Source: Polynucleobacter sp. MWH-Svant-W18
Lineage (GTDB): Bacteria > Pseudomonadota > Gammaproteobacteria > Burkholderiales > Burkholderiaceae
DNA length: 64,000 nucleotides
Direction of reading: 5' to 3'
NCBI RefSeq assembly: GCF_018687495.1
Contig: NZ_CP061293.1
Coordinates: forward strand, 558,001 to 622,000
Shown here: positions 7,647-15,106 of the stretch, piece by piece
Layout of the letters: each line of letters starts with the position of its first letter
Position numbering within the stretch: the first letter of the stretch is position 1
Notes under the pieces: model-generated
What the model was told of the DNA's origin: nothing
Database searches by the model: none
What the model saw: the letters and a program-made list of their open reading frames with translations, nothing else
Translations under genes and position numbers: made by a program

Positions 7647-8537
7647 CTACTCTTGCGCCCATTGGTTGAGTAAACGACGCATTTCTAAAATCGTTTCAGA
7701 GGGTGTTAAGCCCAACGGGCCAATACCTTTGGCAACCAGACTATCAGCAGCTGTGGCATGAAGTTGAACAGCGAGCTCAGTAGATTGCGATAGATTGAGT
7801 TGATGCCGAACCCCTTGAACCGCAATTGCTGCAATAGTTCCAGTCAGGGCATCTCCCATGCCACCAGTTCCCATGCCAGGGTTGCCTGCCTGGCACTCCT
7901 GGAAGGAGTGGCCAGGGGAGGCTATCAAAGTGTGTTGACCCTTTAAGACAATGATGGACTGCGTGAGAGACAGTAATTTTTCCAAAGCACTCAGGCGATC
8001 AATCTGAATAATTTCAGCAGTGCAATGGAGAAGCTTAGCTGCTTCCCCAGGGTGTGGCGTCAGTACAGATTGGCCTGGGAACATTTGATTGCGCGCTTGA
8101 AGTGCATTCAAGAGCTCAGGAGACTGAGCAATGAGATTAATGGCATCAGCATCAATGACTAAAGGGATCTTGGGGTAAGCCAGCGTGGCTTTTAACCACT
8201 CCGATGCTTGTACAGATGTTCCAAGTCCAGGACCAATTGCAATGAGGTCTGGCTGAAGGTTTACCAGAGCCGCTTGAGGTTCGGGGTTTGCTAACTGAAT
8301 CATCAGCTCAGGAGAATTCATCATTGCGTGAGCAGAGGCTGGATCGAGCATTTCGAGAATAGTCCAACCTGCACCTAAATGCAGGCATGCATTACCTGCA
8401 AGCAAAAGGGCGCCCGCCATTCCGGGTGCTCCCCCAATGAGCAGGGCTTTACCGGCATTGCCTTTATGTTCGGCTGGAAGGCGCCTTAAATTTTTGGCTA
8501 ATGACAGCGTATTAAGTGGATTACTTTGCAGACTCAT
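7647..8537 (-). CDS. nnrD: ADP-dependent NAD(P)H-hydrate dehydratase
   Basis: Repairs hydrated NAD(P)H (NAD(P)HX) back to NAD(P)H using ADP. The 296-residue protein is of the YjeF C-terminal/ribokinase-like family: KGNAGKALLIGGAPGMAGA (nucleotide-binding start), AIGPGLG, DADAINL, LTPHPGEAAKLL and the signature GNPGMGTGGMGDALTG near the C-terminus. Unlike the E. coli bifunctional enzyme there is no N-terminal epimerase (NnrE) domain here. I use the ATG at 8537, where homology to the family begins; the frame is open for 41 more codons upstream but that part overlaps the gene before it and looks non-coding. The start is 43 bp after the solute-binding protein gene. Confidence 0.9.
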   Translation of the reverse strand: MSLQSNPLNTLSLAKNLRRLPAEHKGNAGKALLIGGAPGMAGALLLAGNACLHLGAGWTILEMLDPASAHAMMNSPELMIQLANPEPQAALVNLQPDLIAIGPGLGTSVQASEWLKATLAYPKIPLVIDADAINLIAQSPELLNALQARNQMFPGQSVLTPHPGEAAKLLHCTAEIIQIDRLSALEKLLSLTQSIIVLKGQHTLIASPGHSFQECQAGNPGMGTGGMGDALTGTIAAIAVQGVRHQLNLSQSTELAVQLHATAADSLVAKGIGPLGLTPSETILEMRRLLNQWAQE

Positions 8538-8580
8538 TCTTCTAGTATCGCTCTGATTACGTCGTCTGGAAATACAAGGC

Positions 8581-9315
8581 TTAGTCTGCCACTTTAGCGC
8601 CTTGAATATGGTGATGTTGCATCGCTTCCGACACAAATCCTGACTGCTTGAGCTCGGCAATCAGTTCGCTTAAATATGCTGTTATATCTTCAAAACCTAG
8701 CCTGGCTTTTGGAATGCCAATTGCTTGATTGATCACCATAAAGCGCCCAGGAAGCATGCGTAAGCCATCGTAACGTTTAGCATCACTTTCTAATTGTTGT
8801 TTGACACCAGCAGCAACATTGCCTATGCCTGACATGAAATCATCCACTACAGCTTGTGAGCTAACCGCTCTGAATAGTCTGGCATGTTGAATTTCTCGGG
8901 TGAGGTAAAGATCGTAAGCACTCCCTTTACCCACAACGATTTCGCTACCGGCCACATCTACCTGATCGTTACTTTGCAAGGGGGAAGAGACTTTCACCAT
9001 ATAAGCACCCTCAATCTGAATATAGGCTGGGGTATAGCTAATATCCGCACCCCTGACAGGATCAATTGCCACAAACACTAAATCAATATCGCCACTTTTA
9101 ATACCATCGACGGTTGCACCCGCAGTCTTAAATGGAATCAGTTGTAAGGGCAGCTTGATGCGTTGCGCAATCTCATTGGCAATATCAATCGTCACGCCAC
9201 TCAATTTACCGGCGGCGTCTTCATTGGCTAGCAATGGATTTCCGAGATTGATACCAACACGCAGTGTGCCGCTAGGAGCAAAAGATTTGAGGGCGCTAGA
9301 GTTCATCATTGACAT
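8581..9315 (-). CDS. Family 3 solute-binding protein without a visible signal peptide
   Basis: Type-II periplasmic binding fold of amino-acid transporter family 3: SGTLRVGINLGNPLLA near the N-terminus, SGVTIDIANEIAQRI, GDIDLVFVAIDPVRG, then YIQIEGAYMV and GKGSAYDLYL in the second lobe. About 244 residues from the ATG at 9315 (a second ATG lies at 9309). No signal peptide or lipobox precedes the mature domain, and the frame upstream of 9315 crosses a strong terminator. Either the protein stays in the cytoplasm as a sensor-like or enzyme-like relative (compare cyclohexadienyl dehydratase-type members) or its export signal was lost. No permease or ATPase is adjacent. Confidence 0.75.
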   Translation of the reverse strand: MSMMNSSALKSFAPSGTLRVGINLGNPLLANEDAAGKLSGVTIDIANEIAQRIKLPLQLIPFKTAGATVDGIKSGDIDLVFVAIDPVRGADISYTPAYIQIEGAYMVKVSSPLQSNDQVDVAGSEIVVGKGSAYDLYLTREIQHARLFRAVSSQAVVDDFMSGIGNVAAGVKQQLESDAKRYDGLRMLPGRFMVINQAIGIPKARLGFEDITAYLSELIAELKQSGFVSEAMQHHHIQGAKVAD

Positions 9316-9328
9316 AGTGAGAATGTGA

Positions 9329-9356
9329 TAAAAAAAACCGCGGCGGACCGCGGTTT
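9329..9356 (-). terminator. Intrinsic terminator (minus strand) after the 67-aa protein gene
   Basis: On the minus strand AAACCGCGG (9356-9348) and CCGCGGTTT (9343-9335) form a GC-rich 9-bp stem with a 4-nt loop, followed by a run of Ts down to 9331. It separates the 67-residue gene from the binding-protein gene. Confidence 0.9.
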
Positions 9357-9373
9357 CAGTGTGCCTAGGAAAA

Positions 9374-9577
9374 TTATTTCTTAGCGTCGGCTGCAGGAGC
9401 TGCAGTTGGAGCAGCAGGAGCAGCTGCAGGTGCATCTTTCTTCGCTTCTTCAACATGGGTTGCCTCTGCGCCATGCTTCTCGCCGCCCATATCAACGTTA
9501 CCGTCGCCTTTGAGGAGTAAATAGGCTGTGGCACCAACTAATACCAGTACCATGATGATGATTGAACGGTTGCTCAT
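9374..9577 (-). CDS. Membrane-anchored Ala-rich small protein (67 aa)
   Basis: Not recognised. A single hydrophobic segment (about residues 5-22, IIIMVLVLVGATAYLLL) follows a short basic start (MSNRS). The rest is hydrophilic, with HGAEATHVEEAKKD and an Ala/Pro repeat tail (PAAAPAAPTAAPAAD). It looks like a bitopic membrane protein with a flexible tail. The gene has its own strong terminator, which argues that it is expressed. Function unknown. Confidence 0.65.
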   Translation of the reverse strand: MSNRSIIIMVLVLVGATAYLLLKGDGNVDMGGEKHGAEATHVEEAKKDAPAAAPAAPTAAPAADAKK

Positions 9578-9659
9578 TGCTTTTCCTTCGGTTTGGTTGA
9601 AATTGAGGCTATCTTAACCCTAGCAAGACAATGGGTAAATCCCATAAAGCCCTAAGTCC

Positions 9660-9687
9660 TTGTTATTAGAGATCCATTAGGTATAAA
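9660..9687 (+). promoter_or_regulatory. Sigma-70-like promoter upstream of the LOG-family gene
   Basis: TTGTTA at 9660-9665 and TATAAA at 9682-9687 are separated by 16 bp, about 100 nt upstream of the LOG-family start codon. Found by eye; no start site data. Confidence 0.4.
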
Positions 9688-9785
9688 CACTAATTTTTGC
9701 TGCTCATATTGGGGTTAAATCACTGACCCATTAGCGTCAAATCCAAAGGGTAAGATGGGTTAACGCCGATCTTGAAAGTAATGAA

Positions 9786-10643
9786 ATGAGCCCAAAGCTG
9801 CCCATGAATAACGCGCAGACCATTAGCGACTTCTTGACGCTTGCGCCGCATGAACTCTCTGAAGAAACTTCTGAAGAATCCTCTAAGTTTGCGTTTGATG
9901 ACGAAGCATTTTTAGCGCGCCGAGAAACTATTGGCATTCGTTTTGAGCTCGAGCTCTTAAAGCCGGAAATTTTATTGCACGAACACGGCATCGATCACAC
10001 CATCACAGTGTTTGGCTCTACCCGTTTTGTTAGTCGTGACAAAGCCCTCGAAATGGAGAAGGGCGCGAAGACTCTTGAAGAGCAAGAGATCGCTAAGCAA
10101 GCCTTGCTTCACAGTCACTATTATGAATCCGCCCGAGAGTTTGGTGGTCTAGTTGCTCGATATAACGCTACACAAGAGTTAGAGTCAAACAAGTTGCATA
10201 TTTGCACTGGTGGCGGCCCCGGGGTGATGGAGGCTGCCAATCGGGGCGCGTTTGAAGCAGGGGATAAAACCATTGGTTTCAATATCAGCCTGCCTCGTGA
10301 GCAGCATCCCAATCCTTACATTAGCCCCGGACTGAACTTTCGTTTTCATTACTTTGCATTGCGCAAAATGCATTTCATGTTACGGGCACGGGCAATTGTT
10401 GCCTTTCCAGGTGGCTTTGGCTCATTTGACGAACTTTTTGAGGTCCTCACCTTAATGCAGACCAAAAAGGTGGTGCGCTTCCCAGTCATTCTGGTGGGTA
10501 GGGAGTTTTGGACCGGGATGGTGAAGTTTGATCAGATGGTGGAGTTTGGCGTGATCGATGAGTTAGATATGCAAGTGATTCATTTTGCAGAGACCGCAGA
10601 AGAAGCTTGGAGCATTATCCAAAATCACTATCAATTGAACTAG
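9786..10643 (+). CDS. LOG-family protein (nucleoside monophosphate phosphoribohydrolase type)
   Basis: Member of the Lonely Guy (TIGR00730-like) family of Rossmann-fold enzymes that split nucleoside 5'-monophosphates into base and ribose phosphate. The signature GGGPGVMEAANRGA (about 142-155) and PGGFGSFDELFEVLT (about 208-222) are both present; the Arg and Glu residues in them form the active site in characterised members. The protein is 285 residues with an acidic, low-complexity N-terminal region (HELSEETSEESS), longer than minimal LOG enzymes of about 190 residues. Start is the ATG at 9786 or that at 9804. Cytokinin activation is the best-known role but the bacterial substrate here is unknown. 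Confidence 0.85.
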   Translation: MSPKLPMNNAQTISDFLTLAPHELSEETSEESSKFAFDDEAFLARRETIGIRFELELLKPEILLHEHGIDHTITVFGSTRFVSRDKALEMEKGAKTLEEQEIAKQALLHSHYYESAREFGGLVARYNATQELESNKLHICTGGGPGVMEAANRGAFEAGDKTIGFNISLPREQHPNPYISPGLNFRFHYFALRKMHFMLRARAIVAFPGGFGSFDELFEVLTLMQTKKVVRFPVILVGREFWTGMVKFDQMVEFGVIDELDMQVIHFAETAEEAWSIIQNHYQLN

Positions 10644-10683
10644 GCTGGGGACCAGGCAGTTGTAAAATGGGCAAAAGACTGAT

Positions 10684-11196
10684 ATGAATCCCACAAGCTC
10701 CAGTATTTCCAACTCTCTAGATCTGCCCAGTTATGCGGTCGGTACCGCCATACTGTTATTGATCATGGTGTTTCATGGCATCGTATTGCTGCAAATCAGT
10801 AAGCGCTATGAAGTAAAAACGTTTCTCTATTTAGCGGAAAAGAAATACTCTGAAGTAACACTGTGCTTCTATGTGAGTATCTTTGGCTTGTTTCTGATGC
10901 ACATCACTGAGATTATTCTTTGGGGAATTTCTATTTACGCACTGAATTTACTACCCAATCTTGGCCAAAGCATTCTATTTAGCGGTAGTACTTATACCGC
11001 GATGGGCTTTATGGAGGATATTTTGCCCGATGGCTGGAAGATGTTAGCAGTCATCATCGCTTTCTCAGGCATGTTTGCGTTTGCATGGACTGCATCAGTA
11101 ATGATTTCCATGACCAAAAATTTCCGTCAGGCCTACACCAAGAGTCATATGGAAAAACTCAATATTGCTTCTGAAATTATTGATCGATTTAAGTAA
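10684..11196 (+). CDS. Ion-channel-like membrane protein with a pore-loop motif
   Basis: Predicted inner-membrane protein of 170 residues with three or four hydrophobic segments: about 17-38, 59-80, and 117-142, with a re-entrant loop between the last two. The loop SGSTYTAMGFMED (100-112) sits where two-transmembrane potassium channels carry their selectivity filter (T-x-V-G-Y/F-G-D), and it is followed by a tryptophan and a long helix as in those channels. The filter here would read TAMGF (105-109), not the canonical TVGYG. I therefore call it channel-like and do not claim potassium conduction. The HI0933-family gene begins 14 nt downstream and is probably cotranscribed. Confidence 0.55.
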   Translation: MNPTSSSISNSLDLPSYAVGTAILLLIMVFHGIVLLQISKRYEVKTFLYLAEKKYSEVTLCFYVSIFGLFLMHITEIILWGISIYALNLLPNLGQSILFSGSTYTAMGFMEDILPDGWKMLAVIIAFSGMFAFAWTASVMISMTKNFRQAYTKSHMEKLNIASEIIDRFK

Positions 11197-11210
11197 GTGA
11201 TGAGTCAGAC

Positions 11211-12428
11211 ATGAGTAAGATATGGGATGCCATCATTATTGGTGGCGGTGCCGCTGGCTTATTCTGCGCTGGTGTGGCAGGCCAGCTAGGCAAGCAGGTT
11301 CTAGTCTTGGACCATGCTGAAATACTGGGTGAAAAAATCCGCATTAGCGGAGGAGGACGTTGCAATTTCACAAACTTGCACAGCAGCCCTACAAACTTTC
11401 TCTCTTTGAATCCCCATTTCGTTAAAAGCGCTCTAGCTCGATATCCTTCAAAAGAATTTATTAAGCTTGTCAGTAGCTATGGGATCAACTATCACGAGAA
11501 GCACCAGGGGCAATTGTTTTGCGATGATTCTGCTAAGCAGATTATTGATTTACTCATGGCAGAATGCGCTAAAGGAAGGGTCACCATTCGTAACCCAGTG
11601 GTGATTGAATCCATTGCACAAGATCAAGAGCATTGGTTGGTGCAAACCAATGCAGGCTCTGAAAAAACCAAGTCCGTGGTGATGGCAACAGGCGGCTTAC
11701 CTGTTCCGGCGATTGGCGCTACCGCATATTCATTGGATATTGCCAAGCAATTTGGATTATCGGTAGTTGATCCAAGGCCCGCATTAGTACCACTATCTTT
11801 TACTGCAGATACCTTTGGGGATCTCTATGACTTAGCTGGCCTTAGCCTTCCCGTCAGAATTGCTTCAGGATCCAAGGGCCACCGTTATGGAGCTTGTCGC
11901 TTCAATGAAGATGTATTGCTAACCCACAAAGGCTTATCTGGCCCCGCTGTTTTGCAAGCAAGTAGTTATTGGGTAGAGGGTGAGCCCATTCATATTGATT
12001 GGCTAGGAGCCATAGAGGTGGCAGGTGGATTCAATTGCGATGCACTCTTTGCTGATGAGGACAATCGTACTAAGCTCACCGAGACGATTCTTGCTTCTGT
12101 CTTGCCGCAACGCTTAGCTAAAGCGTTTGCAGAACAGAAAAATCTATTGGGACGTAAGTGGGCTGAGGTATCGAAAAAAGATCGTCAAGCCCTGAAAGAG
12201 TTATTAACCAACTGGTCTGTAAAACCTGCAGGTACTTTAGGTTGGAAAAAGGCCGAGGTAATGTTGGGTGGTGTAGACACTAAAGATCTGGATGGTCAAA
12301 CGATGATGTCACGCCAACATACAGGTCTATTCTTTATCGGTGAATGTGTCGATGTCACAGGCCATTTAGGAGGTCACAACTTCCAGTGGGCCTGGGCCAG
12401 CGGTTTTGCTTGCGCGCAGGCACTCTAA
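11211..12428 (+). CDS. HI0933-family (YhiN-like) flavoprotein
   Basis: FAD-dependent oxidoreductase of unknown substrate. The N-terminus carries the dinucleotide-binding motif GGGAAGLFCAGVAG (about 12-25), followed by the family mark EKIRISGGGRCNFTN (about 45-59). VMATGGLPVPAIGATAYS and the C-terminal GECVDVTGHLGGHNFQWAWASG complete the HI0933/YhiN pattern. The 405-residue length is usual. It follows the channel-like gene by 14 nt and is convergent with the TerC gene. The family assignment is firm; the physiological reaction is not known. Confidence 0.9.
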   Translation: MSKIWDAIIIGGGAAGLFCAGVAGQLGKQVLVLDHAEILGEKIRISGGGRCNFTNLHSSPTNFLSLNPHFVKSALARYPSKEFIKLVSSYGINYHEKHQGQLFCDDSAKQIIDLLMAECAKGRVTIRNPVVIESIAQDQEHWLVQTNAGSEKTKSVVMATGGLPVPAIGATAYSLDIAKQFGLSVVDPRPALVPLSFTADTFGDLYDLAGLSLPVRIASGSKGHRYGACRFNEDVLLTHKGLSGPAVLQASSYWVEGEPIHIDWLGAIEVAGGFNCDALFADEDNRTKLTETILASVLPQRLAKAFAEQKNLLGRKWAEVSKKDRQALKELLTNWSVKPAGTLGWKKAEVMLGGVDTKDLDGQTMMSRQHTGLFFIGECVDVTGHLGGHNFQWAWASGFACAQAL

Positions 12429-12439
12429 GCTAATAATCC

Positions 12440-13210
12440 TTAATCGAGTTTTTGCAGCTTTTTTTGCTTCTTCTTTTCACGAGAGCGGATATTGAGTAAC
12501 TCGACAAATAATGAGAAAGCCATGGCCACATAGACGTAGCCTTTCGGAATATGCACACCCATACCCTCAGCAATCAACACAACGCCAACTACCGTTAAAA
12601 AGGAAAGTGCCAAAACCTTGATTGAGGGGTGATGGTGCACAAAGTCGCCGATGGGTTTGGCAGCAATCAACATCATGAGTACGGAAGCCAACACTGCTGC
12701 AATCATGATGCTGATGTGATCGACCATTCCAACTGCAGTAATCACGCTATCGAGCGAGAAGATGATATCGAGTAAGCCGATTTGCACGACAGAGCCCAGG
12801 AAGAGGGCGAACATCGATTTATTAGCGTTGACTCCTGAGACGCTGCCAGCTTCATCGTGTCCACCAATTTCTACTTCACTATAAATTTCCTTAGAGGCTT
12901 TCCAAATTAAGAAGAAGCCACCTAATAGTAGGATCAAATCTCTGCCACTAATGGCATGATCTGTAATGGTAAATAGGGGGTTAGTTAGGCTCATGACCCT
13001 AGACAGACTCAAGAGCAGCAAGATGCGAGTCACCAAAGCGAACATTAGACCAAAGCGCCGCACTCGTTCACGAATCTCAATTGGTAATCGGTTCGCAATG
13101 ACGCTAATAAAAATGATGTTATCGATCCCTAGAATAATTTCTAGAGCTGAAAGTGTTAAAAATGCTATCCAAGCGTGGGGATCACTCAGGAGTACTATAA
13201 AACTTTCCAT
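12440..13210 (-). CDS. TerC-family membrane protein
   Basis: Polytopic inner-membrane protein of the TerC family, whose characterised members (Alx, MeeF/MeeY) export manganese and help metallate secreted enzymes. The 256 residues contain ALEIILGIDNIIFISV near the N-terminus and the repeated half DIIFSLDSVITAVGMV, whose acidic residues within membrane helices are the family hallmark. The C-terminus is a short basic tail (SREKKKQKKLQK). I checked the 112-bp upstream region and saw no manganese riboswitch of the yybP-ykoY type. Confidence 0.85.
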   Translation of the reverse strand: MESFIVLLSDPHAWIAFLTLSALEIILGIDNIIFISVIANRLPIEIRERVRRFGLMFALVTRILLLLSLSRVMSLTNPLFTITDHAISGRDLILLLGGFFLIWKASKEIYSEVEIGGHDEAGSVSGVNANKSMFALFLGSVVQIGLLDIIFSLDSVITAVGMVDHISIMIAAVLASVLMMLIAAKPIGDFVHHHPSIKVLALSFLTVVGVVLIAEGMGVHIPKGYVYVAMAFSLFVELLNIRSREKKKQKKLQKLD

Positions 13211-13322
13211 ATCGATGATATTTTCTTAAAGTGGGTTCTAGAGAAGTGTATCGAAGTGCGGCGAACTATTCATGGGGCTGCAGATGCCCGCAGAAATACT
13301 GAGGGTAATAGCGAGTACGAGA

Positions 13323-13718
13323 TCAGTTAGGCTGATTTCTCATCCAGTCGGCTGTATTAAAAAAAGACTCTTCTAGCTGCTTGGCCACATTTCCTACAAT
13401 GCCGCAGTCCTCTAGTGCTTGGTACATACAGGCGAGCCATTGATTGCGCTCTTTGAGGCCAATTTTGAAGGGGAGGTGTCTTGCCCGCAGCATCGGGTGC
13501 CCATATTTAGGTGAATAGATGTCCGGACCTCCCATCCAGCCAGTCAGAAAGAATTTGAGCTTCTCCCGAGAGTTGGAAAGATCTTGGGGATGCATGGCTC
13601 TAAGATCGGTAAAACTGGACTCCAGAGCCATCAAATCATAGAAGCGGTCCACCAGCTCGTCGACCTTGTCGATCCCACCAATAGCCTCATAGATACTCTG
13701 GGTCTGTTTTTCACTCAT
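13323..13718 (-). CDS. Group II truncated haemoglobin
   Basis: Small oxygen- or NO-binding globin. The 131 residues match group II (trHbO) proteins: MYEAIGG-like start (SIYEAIGGIDKVDELVDRFYD), the distal-side LKFFLTGWMGGP and the proximal haem region YGHPMLRARHLPF with its histidines. These are the most conserved globin-II segments. Expected to bind haem in the cytoplasm and act in NO detoxification or redox protection; this is family knowledge. It is monocistronic, upstream of TerC on the same strand by about 110 bp. Confidence 0.9.
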   Translation of the reverse strand: MSEKQTQSIYEAIGGIDKVDELVDRFYDLMALESSFTDLRAMHPQDLSNSREKLKFFLTGWMGGPDIYSPKYGHPMLRARHLPFKIGLKERNQWLACMYQALEDCGIVGNVAKQLEESFFNTADWMRNQPN

Positions 13719-13822
13719 CAGTGGATTTTAATGCTGGAAATGAGGGGAATTGGCAGTTTAGCTATTTCGGTATAGAGTGGATGTGAAGGATTTGATTAAC
13801 ACCTACTGGATAGGAGCTAAAA

Positions 13823-14365
13823 ATGGATGCAAAAGAATTACAGAAATGGCAACGCGAAAAAGCCAAAGAGCTATTTGATTATTCCCATACCTTGCTAGAA
13901 GCAGCGAAAAAACTCAGCGAGCACCATATTGCTGAGATGGAGTGGGGTATGAAGAATGCCTTAGAGAGTGCAAAGTCTGCTGCTAAAAATGATCTTGCAA
14001 AGTTGAAAGACTTGCAAGCTGATGCTGCAAAAGAAGCTGCTAAACGTGCAGCGATGTATCAAAAGAAAGTGAAATCAGTACTCAAAGAGTTGGGTGAGGG
14101 TGCCGCTGATGAAACTGAGAAGCAGCTTGAGAAAGTACGCGCTTCCTTGGTGACATGGCTTGAGGATGCAGAAAATAAGATGCCTGCTCATGCAGAAAAA
14201 CTTTCTAAGGTCGTGAATGAAATGTCGACTACTGGTCAGAATATGTTCAAAGAAGGGCGTCGTATTGTGAATGAAGTAGCAGATGCTGCCGAAAAGAATA
14301 TTGATGAATTAGTGAAGAAGTCTTCGGGCCCTAAGAAATCAGGCGCTAAGTCCGCTGACGAATAA
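13823..14365 (+). CDS. Phasin-like protein
   Basis: A 180-residue, almost wholly helical protein with no cysteine and heptad-like amphipathic repeats (EAAKKLSEHHIAEMEWG, AKLKDLQADAAKEAAKRAA), a pattern found in phasins that coat polyhydroxyalkanoate granules. The C-terminal tail is Lys/Ser-rich (KSSGPKKSGAKSADE). AGGAG lies 7 nt before the ATG. The assignment is from overall composition and helix pattern and is moderate; a structural, histone-like role is an alternative. An intrinsic terminator follows. Confidence 0.55.
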   Translation: MDAKELQKWQREKAKELFDYSHTLLEAAKKLSEHHIAEMEWGMKNALESAKSAAKNDLAKLKDLQADAAKEAAKRAAMYQKKVKSVLKELGEGAADETEKQLEKVRASLVTWLEDAENKMPAHAEKLSKVVNEMSTTGQNMFKEGRRIVNEVADAAEKNIDELVKKSSGPKKSGAKSADE

Positions 14366-14389
14366 TTCCTCAGAGCAGCGCCAAACCAA

Positions 14390-14420
14390 AACCGCCTCAG
14401 AGTTTGAGGCGGTTTTTTAT
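14390..14420 (+). terminator. Intrinsic terminator after the phasin-like gene
   Basis: AACCGCCTCA at 14390-14399 and TGAGGCGGTT at 14405-14414 form a perfect 10-bp stem with a 5-nt loop, followed by TTTT. The T-tract overlaps the stop codon of the convergent TIGR02450-type gene. Confidence 0.9.
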
Positions 14421-14674
14421 TTCCAGCCCTGAATCCAAAGCGAGCTGTTCGTCAGATCCCGCCACGCAATTCGAGTAACTTTTTTTGTCATGACTGCTTC
14501 TATCTCGACCCACTCAATCTTTTCATTTGAAGGCTCCGGCAGAATCACCTTGCTGACTAAAAAATGTTTTTGCTTGGCAATAGGTTTGACTGCGGTCCAT
14601 TTAGTGAGTAGTAATTTTTTAGGGCTCAGCGGATTCATCGAAGCGGATGGATTCTCAATCACAGGGCAGTGCAT
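14417..14674 (-). CDS. Trp-rich TIGR02450-type small protein
   Basis: Conserved protein of unknown function. The core NPLSPKKLLLTKWTAVKP followed by KQKHFLVSKV is the signature of the TIGR02450 family of small Trp-containing proteins; C-terminal IAWRDLTNSSLWIQGWK adds three more tryptophans. The frame starts at the ATG at 14674, which would overlap the upstream lipoprotein gene by 16 bp. The family core begins with the Met at 14638, which may be the true start. No function is known for the family. Confidence 0.75.
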   Translation of the reverse strand: MHCPVIENPSASMNPLSPKKLLLTKWTAVKPIAKQKHFLVSKVILPEPSNEKIEWVEIEAVMTKKVTRIAWRDLTNSSLWIQGWK

Positions 14675-14970
14675 TGATATTGTTGACCTTGATTTACCAA
14701 TGAGCCTGATGCAGGGGCAAAGGTCGTATTAGATTCTTGAATGACTCCAGGGCATCGCACATCAAAGTAGCTTTGATTACCCAGACTGCCGCAATAATCC
14801 AATTTCAGATCTTGAAATTCCATTACTGCTTTCCGCAGAATCATCGTAGCCTTTACCTCAGTCGCCGAGTGACAGGACCAGGTCGAATAGGACTCACGTT
14901 CACAGGCCGTCAGGGCGAGGCTGACGGCAAGCAGGGTGAGGCGAGTGAGTTGTAAGGCAGGCTGGATCAT
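14659..14970 (-). CDS. Small lipoprotein of unknown function
   Basis: An N-terminal signal peptide with the lipobox LTAC (Cys23) marks this 103-residue product as a lipoprotein. The mature part has four further cysteines (WSCHSA, DYCGS, VRCPG, YQCTAL), which could make two disulfides in the periplasm. No domain recognised. It overlaps the start of the TIGR02450-type gene and the two are probably cotranscribed. Confidence 0.65.
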   Translation of the reverse strand: MIQPALQLTRLTLLAVSLALTACERESYSTWSCHSATEVKATMILRKAVMEFQDLKLDYCGSLGNQSYFDVRCPGVIQESNTTFAPASGSLVNQGQQYQCTAL

Positions 14971-15106
14971 GGGTCAAGCATAGTCAAAATTGACCGATTC
15001 TGCAGAACTTCATCCCCATTTTGAATTTGGTATTACTATTTATGACAGATTGTTTGCCTAAACAACGCATAAAAATTAGAAATCAAGATTCTTTAAAGGA
15101 GACGCT

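Noticed and set aside
8538..8660. N-terminal extension of the NAD(P)HX dehydratase frame
   Set aside because: It overlaps the neighbouring gene's end, has no homology character and is basic and Cys-rich.
13211..13322. A manganese riboswitch (yybP-ykoY) ahead of the TerC-family gene
   Set aside because: The 112-bp region shows no paired conserved motifs of that riboswitch.
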